Assembly (NCBI GenBank): GCA_945870015.1
Contig: CAMBQS010000167.1
Location: 1-7,401 of the forward strand
Origin: Desulfocicer vacuolatum DSM 3385
GTDB taxonomy: Bacteria > Desulfobacterota > Desulfobacteria > Desulfobacterales > SURF-7
Reading direction: 5' to 3'
Length of the DNA stretch: 7,401 nt
Shown: positions 1-5,487 of the stretch, piece after piece
Layout: each line of letters begins with the position of its first letter
How positions within the stretch are numbered: position 1 is the first letter of the stretch
The notes under the pieces: generated by a model
Told to the model about the DNA's origin: nothing
Database searches by the model: none
Seen by the model: the letters and a program-made list of their open reading frames with translations, nothing else
Position numbers and translations under genes: made by a program

Positions 1-171
1 GATTCGGAGAGCCTGGACTGGATGAATGGAGAAATCGACACATTGGAAAGAATGATTGAAGATGTCGCAGGCCCCCTTGCAGTGGATGGAGGGTACCTGG
101 CCGATGATATTTTTGGCCATTTACCTCAACTTGGATGGACGAACCTTGCGAAAACTTTTCTGAAAACTTGA
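1..171 (+). CDS. GcvH-like protein, C-terminal fragment (5' end outside window)
   Basis: Frame 1 is open from the first base to TGA at 169-171 and gives 56 residues. They align without gaps to the C-terminus of the next gene: about 20 of 45 positions are identical. The shared pattern is G-P-L-A-x-D-G-G-x-L-x2-D-I-x-G-x-L-x4-W-x2-L-x3-F. This is therefore the end of a tandem paralogue of the GcvH-like gene at 224. The tail lies beyond the lipoyl domain; I recall similar tails on the cysteine-rich GcvH-like proteins of Desulfobacterota, but its function is unknown to me. Only 52 nt separate this stop from the next start and no terminator hairpin is visible, so the two genes are probably cotranscribed. 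Whether this copy has the cysteine modules or a lipoylatable Lys cannot be seen. Confidence 0.8.
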   Translation, partial: DSESLDWMNGEIDTLERMIEDVAGPLAVDGGYLADDIFGHLPQLGWTNLAKTFLKT

Positions 172-223
172 TCTGTATTTATTGTAATTGAACGGATAAC
201 CTGAATTTTGTCAGGAGGAGAAG

Positions 224-1144
224 ATGAAAAGTGAATCGGCAAACAAAACCATGAAAAACAGACCTTTTGAATGTTTATGGACCCAGGCAGGGGTGGTGCA
301 ACACAAGGTATGCCATACTGATTTTCAATGCGGGAGCTGTCAGTTTGACAAAGCAATGATGAGGGTTTCGGAAAGAAACCGGAGGTTTCAAAAACAGGGG
401 CTGAAATGGAAAGGCAGCGGAAGCAAGATTGTTTTCTGGAAGGAAAAAATGCGGGAAAAGCCGCCAGGCAAAAGGCCTTGTCTTCATTCCATGAAAGGAA
501 AAATTCAATTCCGGATCTGTATCAATGAGTATCATTGCCGGAATTGTGAGTTTGATCAATACTTTGATGATCAACATATTGTTCATGCTGTTGTTACACC
601 TATAGAAATTCTGGATATTCATGGCTTCAAACTCCCGCAGGGATATTATCTTCATCGCGGACATAGCTGGATCAAGCTGGAGGAGGACGCAGAGGTTTGT
701 GTCGGGATGGATGATTTTTCGTTGCGGGTTACCGGCCCTCTGGATGAAATTAAGAGCCCGCTCTTGGGAAAGGTCGTATGTCAGGGAGAGAGAAGTATCC
801 ACCTCCGGCGTGGAAATAAGGAGGCAGCAATGGTTTCTCCGGTTTCCGGGATCGTGACAGCGTTGAACCAGGATATGCTGTCTTCAATGAAAAAAGGGAA
901 GTCCTCCGCATATACAGATGGCTGGGTGATGAGGATACATACGGATAACCTGCGAGAGAATCTGAAATCCCTGATGATCGGAGATGAGGCAACGTCATTT
1001 CTTTCAGAGGAGATTGAAGCTCTCTATCAGTTGATCGAGGCTGAAAAAGGACCGCTGGCTGCGGATGGAGGGCAATTGGGGCATGATATCTATGGGAACC
1101 TTTCTGAATCATCGTGGGAACGATTGACAACAAGATTTTTTTAA
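224..1144 (+). CDS. GcvH-like (lipoyl-domain) protein with duplicated N-terminal cysteine modules
   Basis: The product is 306 aa, against about 130 aa for ordinary glycine cleavage H protein. Residues 17-42 and 86-111 hold two cysteine modules with identical spacing, C-x12-C-x5-C-x2-C-x-F-D (Cys 17/30/36/39 and 86/99/105/108), suited to binding zinc or an Fe-S cluster. Residues about 140-260 match GcvH: H-x-W at 147-149, V-G-M-D-D-F at 160-165, S-P-V-S-G at 205-209 and G-W-V-M-R-I at 233-238. In an ungapped alignment with the E. coli H protein around SPVSG, the lipoylated Lys falls on Asn198; a Lys lies next to it at 199. Residues 263-306 are a tail shared with the upstream paralogue. The start is fixed by AGGAGG at 213-218, 5 nt before ATG. 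No signal peptide or membrane segment is seen, so it is cytoplasmic. A canonical role in glycine cleavage is doubtful: no gcvT or gcvP is nearby and the Lys is displaced. A carrier or regulatory role is possible but unproven. Confidence 0.75.
   Translation: MKSESANKTMKNRPFECLWTQAGVVQHKVCHTDFQCGSCQFDKAMMRVSERNRRFQKQGLKWKGSGSKIVFWKEKMREKPPGKRPCLHSMKGKIQFRICINEYHCRNCEFDQYFDDQHIVHAVVTPIEILDIHGFKLPQGYYLHRGHSWIKLEEDAEVCVGMDDFSLRVTGPLDEIKSPLLGKVVCQGERSIHLRRGNKEAAMVSPVSGIVTALNQDMLSSMKKGKSSAYTDGWVMRIHTDNLRENLKSLMIGDEATSFLSEEIEALYQLIEAEKGPLAADGGQLGHDIYGNLSESSWERLTTRFF
272..349 (+). repeat. Cysteine module 1 of the GcvH-like protein
   Basis: This stretch codes for residues 17-42, with Cys at 17, 30, 36 and 39 followed by Phe-Asp. 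Its spacing is identical to that of the module at 479-556. The two differ through most other residues, so this is an old intragenic duplication visible at protein level and not a DNA repeat. Confidence 0.7.
479..556 (+). repeat. Cysteine module 2 of the GcvH-like protein
   Basis: This stretch codes for residues 86-111, with Cys at 86, 99, 105 and 108 followed by Glu-Phe-Asp. It lies 69 residues after module 1 and has the same length and cysteine spacing. The linker between the modules (about residues 46-84) is rich in Lys and Arg. Confidence 0.7.
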
Positions 1145-1167
1145 AAAGCGCTTGCTTGAATACCCTA

Positions 1168-1196
1168 TTGCATGATCTGGAATTGGCCGGTATGAT
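1168..1196 (+). promoter_or_regulatory. Candidate sigma-70-type promoter for phaR
   Basis: TTGCAT at 1168-1173 is followed after 17 nt by TATGAT at 1191-1196. The -10 matches the consensus at 5 of 6 positions; the -35 is weak beyond TTG. It lies in the 102-nt gap before phaR, about 50 nt from its start codon, and would let phaR be transcribed separately from the GcvH-like pair. No terminator hairpin is visible in the gap, so read-through is also possible. PhaR proteins often regulate their own gene at TGC-rich sites; TTGC occurs twice near 1152 and 1168, but this is only suggestive. Confidence 0.45.
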
Positions 1197-1246
1197 ATCT
1201 CCATTATGATTTTTTTGGGTGTGATCATTGTCAGGAGATAACAGAT

Positions 1247-1705
1247 ATGTCTGAAAGGGTATTGATCAAAAAATATGCAAATCGGCGCTTATACGATACT
1301 GAAAAAAGCAGGTACATCACACTGAACCAGGTTGCGGATATGATCCGGGAAGGCACACAGGTTGAGGTCAGGGATGCCAAAACCAAAGAGGATGTTACGA
1401 ATTTTATTTTAACCCAGATCGTTCTTGAGGAAGTGAAAAATAAAAATGCACTTTTACCTTCCCCGGTTCTGCATCTGATTATTCAGTATGGAGATAATTT
1501 GCTGGGGGAATTTTTTGAAAAATATTTTCATCAGGCCATTCAGAACTATATAAAAGCAAGGGGTATGTTTGAAGAGCAGTTTAAAAAATGGATTGATTTG
1601 AGCATGGACATATCCGGGATCAAAGCCAATCCAATGAAGGATAACTTCCAGTTGAAATCATTCATGGATTTTTTTACCAGTTCAGGAGATGAAAAGAAAC
1701 CGTAA
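1247..1705 (+). CDS. phaR: PhaR-type polyhydroxyalkanoate synthesis regulator
   Basis: The product is a 152-aa cytoplasmic DNA-binding protein. Residues about 5-65 match the PHB/PHA accumulation regulator DNA-binding domain: I-K-K-Y-A-N-R-R-L-Y-D-T at 7-18, then Y-I-T-L, V-A-D-M-I and V-R-D-A-K-T-K-E-D-V-T. Residues about 68-115 resemble the helical C-terminal PHB_acc region, and the last 30 residues are not distinctive. Known family members repress phasin and PHA genes and bind PHA granules; many Desulfobacterales store PHA, which fits. No PHA synthase or phasin gene is in the window, so the target is not shown. AGGAG at 1233-1237 lies 9 nt before ATG. The gene converges on the archaemetzincin gene with only 40 nt between the stops and no clear hairpin terminator there. 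Confidence 0.88.
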   Translation: MSERVLIKKYANRRLYDTEKSRYITLNQVADMIREGTQVEVRDAKTKEDVTNFILTQIVLEEVKNKNALLPSPVLHLIIQYGDNLLGEFFEKYFHQAIQNYIKARGMFEEQFKKWIDLSMDISGIKANPMKDNFQLKSFMDFFTSSGDEKKP

Positions 1706-1745
1706 TCTCTTCCGACTGTTTGTAAAGAACGCATAACAATTCCAA

Positions 1746-2309
1746 TCACTCACTTTTTTCCATTTTTTTCAATTCATCTGTTAAAAGAATCTGACAGTAT
1801 CGGCAAAGTTGGTCGGTTTTACAATCAACATCGCTTATGCAGCGGCAGTAATGCATGATACAGGCCGGATCTTTGCAATGTTTCAGATTAAACGTATGCC
1901 CGATTTCGTGAATCGCTTCTTTGCATATTCTTTCAGAAACAATCGCGTCTGCATTTATCTGCGTACTGAATTCCATTAACCGATGGACAGACAGGATCGC
2001 AGATATTCCTCCCAGTTGGGCTTCTCCATAAACATAGGTCAAAATCGGAATGAATAAATCAACATTTGTGATGGCAAGGATTCTGGATGCATTTTCAGGC
2101 AGACGGGTTGATAATTGATTGAGAATCTGAGTGGAATTATATTGGTTTCGGTTGTTGTCATATGCAAACGAGATATCCGAAAGCAGAGAGGATATTTGAG
2201 CCGGAAAGCCAAAAATACGCTTCATGCTATGTGCAATAGCGGTTAATATGGAAACCTCTATTTCTCCGATAGGTGAGAGGATGATGAAATGTTTTACATG
2301 ATTTTTCAA
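1746..2309 (-). CDS. amzA: Archaemetzincin-type zinc metalloprotease (peptidase M54)
   Basis: The product is 187 aa, a usual size for archaemetzincins. The zinc site is H134-E135-x2-H138-x5-H144, followed by C145-x4-C150-x-M152 and C169-x2-C172. This is the family signature: catalytic zinc plus Met-turn plus a second structural zinc held by cysteines. The family glycine in HExxHxxGxxH is Asn141 here. Further cysteines lie at 155, 157 and 163. The N-terminus contains S-P-I-G-E-I-E, which matches the family's opening strand and supports a start very near residue 1. The start codon is TTG (2309-2307). It overlaps the TGA stop of the upstream regulator as TTGA and has no good ribosome site of its own, so coupled translation is likely. 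There is no signal peptide; the protein is cytoplasmic. The physiological substrate is unknown, but the operon implies production together with the two-component pair. Confidence 0.88.
   Translation of the reverse strand: MKNHVKHFIILSPIGEIEVSILTAIAHSMKRIFGFPAQISSLLSDISFAYDNNRNQYNSTQILNQLSTRLPENASRILAITNVDLFIPILTYVYGEAQLGGISAILSVHRLMEFSTQINADAIVSERICKEAIHEIGHTFNLKHCKDPACIMHYCRCISDVDCKTDQLCRYCQILLTDELKKMEKSE
2306..2309 (-). promoter_or_regulatory. TTGA stop/start overlap coupling the regulator to amzA
   Basis: On the - strand TTGA combines the TTG start of amzA (2309-2307) with the TGA stop of the response regulator (2308-2306). The bases just upstream are A-rich and lack a clear Shine-Dalgarno sequence, so reinitiation by terminating ribosomes is the likely way amzA is translated. 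Confidence 0.6.
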
Positions 2310-3649
2310 CTTGTTTTTTGAATCTGGTATGCTTTCAATTTGTTATATAGTGTGGATCGGTCGATACCCAGAATTTTCGCGCTTTTTGATATGTTCCATT
2401 TGCTGTCGGACAGGATTTTGACAATATGCGCTTTTTCAATATCTTTCAGGGAAAATCCTTCCGGCAGAGCATGACAGTCATTTTTGAAAAGCGGTAAATC
2501 ACCCGGCTGAATACTTCGATGTTTTCCGATGACAACAGCTCGTTCAATGGCATTTTCAAGTTCCCTGACATTCCCCGGCCATTCGTAAACCATCATCTCA
2601 TCCATTGCTTCTCGGCTGATTTTATCGATCTGTTTTTTGGTTTCCTGTGAGAAACGGCGCAGAAAGTGGTTGGCAAGAAGCGGCAAGTCTTCTTTTCGTT
2701 TTCGTAATGGCGGCATTGTAAATGAAATAACATTTAATCGATAGTAAAGATCCTCTCTGAAGGTTCCGTTTTCGATCAGGGCTTCAAGATTTTGATTGGT
2801 TGCGGCAATCACTCTGAAATCAACATGAATTGGCTGTGTTCCTCCGACTCGATAGAAAACCCTGTCCTCCAGAACCCGTAAAAGATCAATCTGCATTCTC
2901 ATGCTGATTTCTCCGATTTCGTCTAAAAAAATGGTTCCACCATGAGCCAGTTCAAGTCTTCCTTTCTTGGTTTCACCTGCATCGGTAAAAGCACCTTTTT
3001 GGTGGCCGAATAGTTCCGTTTCCATAAGATGTTCCGGTATGGCCCCGCAGTTTACAACAACAAAAGGGCCTTCTGAAAGCGGACTGGCAGTATGGATGGC
3101 TTTTGCCGCCAGTCCTTTTCCGGTACCGGTTTCGCCAAGAATCAATACCGTGGATTCCACGGGAGCAATATCCTGAACAAGATTAAAAACCTGTTGCATG
3201 GGAGGCGATTGTCCAAGCATGCTTTCAAATCGGGTTCGATCCTTATACTGCTCTTTTAAATACAGGTTTTCCCGTGCCTGAGCCTGATGTTTTATGATTT
3301 TATCAATTATTACACCCAGCTCAACCGGATCAAAAGGCTTTAACAGATAGTCAAAGGCGCCGTTCCGGATCGCTTCTATCGCGGTTGGAATGGAGCCATA
3401 GGCCGTTATCATCACGACTTCTGTATCCGAGTCATTTTCTTTAATTTTTTTTAACACTTCCAGGCCGCTGATTCCTCCCATTTGAATGTCCAGGAGAAGG
3501 ATGTCAAAATGCGTTGTTTTTATTTTTTCAAGCGCTTCTTCACCGCTTTCTGTCTTTTCAACAATATGACCGTCCCGTTCCAGCCAGCCCGCTAAAGATT
3601 CTCTCATGATGAGTTCATCATCAACAACAAGGATTTTGATACCGCTCAT
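2306..3649 (-). CDS. NtrC-family sigma-54-dependent response regulator
   Basis: The product is 447 aa, a standard length for this family. The receiver domain spans residues 1-120, with acidic pocket D10-D11, phosphoacceptor D54, T82 and K104. The AAA+ sigma-54 interaction domain spans about 144-375: Walker A G-E-T-G-T-G-K at 172-178, a GAFTGA loop that reads GAFTDA at 219-224, Walker B F-L-D-E at 241-244, arginine-finger region F-R-E-D-L-Y-Y-R-L-N-V at 297-307 and W-P-G-N-V-R-E-L-E at 357-365. A Fis-type helix-turn-helix ends the protein (about 400-443; G-I-D-R-S-T-L-Y at 428-435). When phosphorylated by the kinase encoded just upstream it should activate sigma-54 promoters. GGAGG at 3661-3657 lies 7 nt before ATG and only 15 nt separate it from the kinase stop, so they are one operon. 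Targets are unknown. Confidence 0.93.
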   Translation of the reverse strand: MSGIKILVVDDELIMRESLAGWLERDGHIVEKTESGEEALEKIKTTHFDILLLDIQMGGISGLEVLKKIKENDSDTEVVMITAYGSIPTAIEAIRNGAFDYLLKPFDPVELGVIIDKIIKHQAQARENLYLKEQYKDRTRFESMLGQSPPMQQVFNLVQDIAPVESTVLILGETGTGKGLAAKAIHTASPLSEGPFVVVNCGAIPEHLMETELFGHQKGAFTDAGETKKGRLELAHGGTIFLDEIGEISMRMQIDLLRVLEDRVFYRVGGTQPIHVDFRVIAATNQNLEALIENGTFREDLYYRLNVISFTMPPLRKRKEDLPLLANHFLRRFSQETKKQIDKISREAMDEMMVYEWPGNVRELENAIERAVVIGKHRSIQPGDLPLFKNDCHALPEGFSLKDIEKAHIVKILSDSKWNISKSAKILGIDRSTLYNKLKAYQIQKTS

Positions 3650-3664
3650 TGAAAAACCTCCATT

Positions 3665-5212
3665 TTACTTTTTCAGCGTGGATGCGGAGTCAACCGGAAG
3701 TTCAATTGTAAATTTTGTTCCATTGGTTTTTTTTGATTCCACATTAATACTGCCGCCATGTTCCTGTATGATACCGTAAGCAACAGATAACCCGAGTCCG
3801 ACACCTTTTCCTTGTTTTTTGGTGGTAAAAAAAGGTTCGAACAGCTTGGTGAGGTTTTCACGGGGTATTCCTGAACCAGTATCCGTGAATATGGTATTCA
3901 CTGTGCTGTTTTTTAAAGAATGATGCGTTTCGATGCATAGCAACCCACCGCCGACAGCTTCAATCGCTTCGGCAGCGTTTGAAATGATGTTCATGAAAAC
4001 CTGGAGAATCTGATCTTCTGAACCGATTATTTTGGGCAGATTTGGATCCAGTCTGGTTTCAATACGTGCATTGTCGATTTTGAGAAGGTTCGAATTGAGG
4101 AAAAGGGTTTTTTCGACAAGTTTGTTGATATCGACGCTTTTCAGTTCCATTTTGGACTGCCGGGAAAAGGTTAAAAGGTTGGAAACGATTCTGCTTGTGC
4201 GTCTGGTTTCGGTTTCCATTAAAGTCAGGTAATTCTGAAACAGGGCAGCGTCTTTGTTCGTGAAACCATCTTCGACGATAATCCTTTTTATGAGCAGAAT
4301 CAGATTCAGGATCCCGGCAATCGGGTTGTTGATTTCATGGACCACGGAAGCTGCGAGTTTCCCAAGAGAAGCCATTTTATCCTGATGAAGCAGTTTCGCA
4401 TGTGTTTCCTTGAGCTGCCTGGTGCGGTCGTTCACCATCTCCTCCAGCCTGCTCGTGATTTCAGCTTCTTTTTGTTTATGTTCTGTGATGTCTTTGCTGA
4501 TATGGATAAATTTTGAAATCTCACCATCTTTTTCCCAGATGGGATAGATATTGACTTCATAGTATCTTTTTTCCATATTGGGCATCATCCGGGTTTGAAT
4601 TTGCCGGATTTGCCGTTTGTTTTTGATAACATCTTTCAGCGGGCAGTTGATATTTCTTTCATCACAAGGGTGATCTATTTTATGGTAGATCTGAAAACAT
4701 TTTTTTCCGATGACATTCTTCCGGCTGTATCCGGTTTTTTGGAGAAAAGCCTGGTTTACTTCGACAACTTTCATATCCGGCGTCAACACAAGAATAAAAT
4801 CACGAATTCCATCAATAATTGTTTCAATCTCTTTTGTTCTGGCCCTCAATTTTTTTTCTTCAAGACTGATGGCGGTCCATAGTATCTCAAAGGTTTGATA
4901 GGATATTAATCGGATATGACCGGGTTTTGTTGCCAGTACATCTTCTAAAACCGTTGCTTCAGGCGTCATGAGGATTAGAAGCTGGATATCATAATCAGTC
5001 GAATACAATTGATGATAATCGGTTTCTGTGTGAAGGCCGATTTTTTTTGCCAGTATCATACCCGGGGCCTTGGGATCCGGATCTGCAACAGCGATGATTT
5101 TCGCATCAATTTCATGGCGGTATTCAAACGTGGATTTGGTCAGAAAATCTTTGCAGAATGTTCCACCACCGATGAGAGCAATATTCATAATAACCATTGG
5201 GTTAGTCAACAT
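3665..5212 (-). CDS. Cytoplasmic sensor histidine kinase: Rossmann-like, PAS (cysteine motif), HisKA, HATPase
   Basis: The product is 515 aa from the chosen start. Residues about 10-115 look like a Rossmann nucleotide-binding domain: I-A-L-I-G-G-G-T-F-C at 11-20, strand A-K-I-I-A-V-A-D-P at 37-45, and L-L-I-L-M-T-P-E at 78-85, resembling the NAD(P)-binding half of Gfo/Idh/MocA or homoserine dehydrogenases. The glycine motif is GxGxxC. A PAS domain follows (about 126-245) with Cys172, Cys183 and Cys190 (C-x10-C-x6-C-P-L), then a coiled linker (245-275). The catalytic core has phospho-His H292 in V-V-H-E-I-N-N-P, N box N408/N412, G1 D-T-G-S-G-I-P at 444-450, F box 458-465 and G2 G-V-G-L-G-L-S at 470-476. 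There is no transmembrane segment. ATG at 5212 is preferred over the in-frame ATG at 5275 because of GGAGG 7 nt upstream; the extra 21 residues would be basic and atypical. It partners with the regulator downstream. The ligand is unknown; a nucleotide-redox signal is inference. Confidence 0.85.
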   Translation of the reverse strand: MLTNPMVIMNIALIGGGTFCKDFLTKSTFEYRHEIDAKIIAVADPDPKAPGMILAKKIGLHTETDYHQLYSTDYDIQLLILMTPEATVLEDVLATKPGHIRLISYQTFEILWTAISLEEKKLRARTKEIETIIDGIRDFILVLTPDMKVVEVNQAFLQKTGYSRKNVIGKKCFQIYHKIDHPCDERNINCPLKDVIKNKRQIRQIQTRMMPNMEKRYYEVNIYPIWEKDGEISKFIHISKDITEHKQKEAEITSRLEEMVNDRTRQLKETHAKLLHQDKMASLGKLAASVVHEINNPIAGILNLILLIKRIIVEDGFTNKDAALFQNYLTLMETETRRTSRIVSNLLTFSRQSKMELKSVDINKLVEKTLFLNSNLLKIDNARIETRLDPNLPKIIGSEDQILQVFMNIISNAAEAIEAVGGGLLCIETHHSLKNSTVNTIFTDTGSGIPRENLTKLFEPFFTTKKQGKGVGLGLSVAYGIIQEHGGSINVESKKTNGTKFTIELPVDSASTLKK

Positions 5213-5219
5213 TTTTCTC

Positions 5220-5224
5220 CCTCC
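5220..5224 (-). promoter_or_regulatory. Ribosome binding site deciding the kinase start
   Basis: On the - strand GGAGG (5224-5220, within GGAGGGAG) stands 7 nt before ATG at 5212-5210. It selects this codon over the longer in-frame start at 5275, which has only a GGAG, and over the later Met codons at 5197 and 5188. Confidence 0.7.
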
Positions 5225-5241
5225 GATAGCGCGAAACCGGT

Positions 5242-5271
5242 TTTTACGATAACAACCATTGTAAAATCGTA
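5242..5271. repeat. Interleaved inverted repeats upstream of the kinase gene
   Basis: Two overlapping 6-bp inverted repeats are present: TTTTAC (5242-5247) with GTAAAA (5261-5266), and TACGAT (5245-5250) with ATCGTA (5266-5271). They lie between the preferred kinase start and its candidate -10 element. They could be an operator or a small 5'-leader hairpin, or could be chance in AT-rich DNA. Confidence 0.3.
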
Positions 5272-5295
5272 TCATGGCATGACTCCAAGTTTCAA
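5266..5295 (-). promoter_or_regulatory. Candidate promoter of the kinase-regulator-amzA operon
   Basis: On the - strand TTGAAA (5295-5290) is followed after 18 nt by TACGAT (5271-5266), a partial match to TTGACA/TATAAT. Transcription would begin near 5259. That is downstream of the ATG at 5275, so it agrees with the shorter kinase start at 5212. This is based on sequence likeness only. Confidence 0.35.
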
Positions 5296-5376
5296 GGTAA
5301 AAGTGTATTGAATATTCCGGAACTCTTTATTACGACAATGTCAGAGTTGAAGATCATCTAAAGCAACAGATTTGGG

Positions 5377-5406
5377 TTGACAAAATTTGTGTTTGATGAG
5401 TAAAAA
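5377..5406 (+). promoter_or_regulatory. Candidate promoter of the HdrA-like gene
   Basis: A perfect TTGACA at 5377-5382 is followed after 18 nt by TAAAAA at 5401-5406 (4 of 6 to TATAAT), about 80 nt before the preferred start codon at 5488. The -35 is strong and the -10 weak, so an activator may be needed. No GG-N10-GC pair typical of sigma-54 promoters was found here. Confidence 0.4.
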
Positions 5407-5432
5407 CAATGTAACCCAGAAAGAACAATGTA
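5405..5432 (+). repeat. Direct repeat AACAATGTA x2, about two helical turns apart
   Basis: AACAATGTA occurs at 5405-5413 and 5424-5432, 19 bp start to start. The core ACAATGT occurs again at 5335-5341, and ACAATG is found on the other strand at 5262-5257. The pair overlaps the end of the candidate promoter, a place where a repressor or activator site would lie. The repeats are short and chance cannot be excluded. Confidence 0.3.
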
Positions 5433-5477
5433 TTTAGATCGGGAAAAACCTTCTCAACCATTTCTCAGGCTGTATAT

Positions 5478-5482
5478 GGAGG
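5478..5482 (+). promoter_or_regulatory. Ribosome binding site deciding the HdrA-like start
   Basis: GGAGG at 5478-5482 stands 5 nt before ATG at 5488. It favours this codon over the in-frame ATGs at 5428 and 5476, whose extra residues do not resemble an HdrA N-terminus; the FAD motif begins 12 residues after the chosen Met. Confidence 0.65.
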
Positions 5483-5487
5483 GGTGT

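Noticed and set aside
275..1133. Long antisense open frames opposite the GcvH-like gene
   Set aside because: They have no recognisable domain or ribosome site and overlap a gene supported by repeated cysteine spacing and GcvH motifs.
224..1144. Canonical glycine cleavage H protein
   Set aside because: The length is more than twice normal, the lipoyl Lys is displaced, two cysteine modules are added and no other gcv gene is in the window.
1706..1745. Bidirectional terminator between the converging phaR and amzA genes
   Set aside because: No stable inverted repeat followed by a T-run is visible in the 40 nt between the stops.
2967..3176. Open frames on the + strand within the regulator and kinase genes
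   Set aside because: They are short frames opposite well-supported domains (AAA+ core, PAS, HATPase) and have no motif of their own.
5213..5275. Longer kinase start at 5275 adding 21 residues
   Set aside because: The added residues are basic and do not look like part of a domain, a stronger ribosome site precedes 5212, and the candidate promoter would start transcription downstream of 5275.
5428..5487. Upstream starts of the HdrA-like gene (5428 or 5476)
   Set aside because: The extra residues do not resemble an HdrA N-terminus, while GGAGG lies at the right distance from ATG 5488.
5213..5487. A sigma-54 (-24/-12) promoter controlled by the neighbouring activator
   Set aside because: Reading both strands for GG-N10-GC gave no convincing match; the sigma-70-like candidates fit better.
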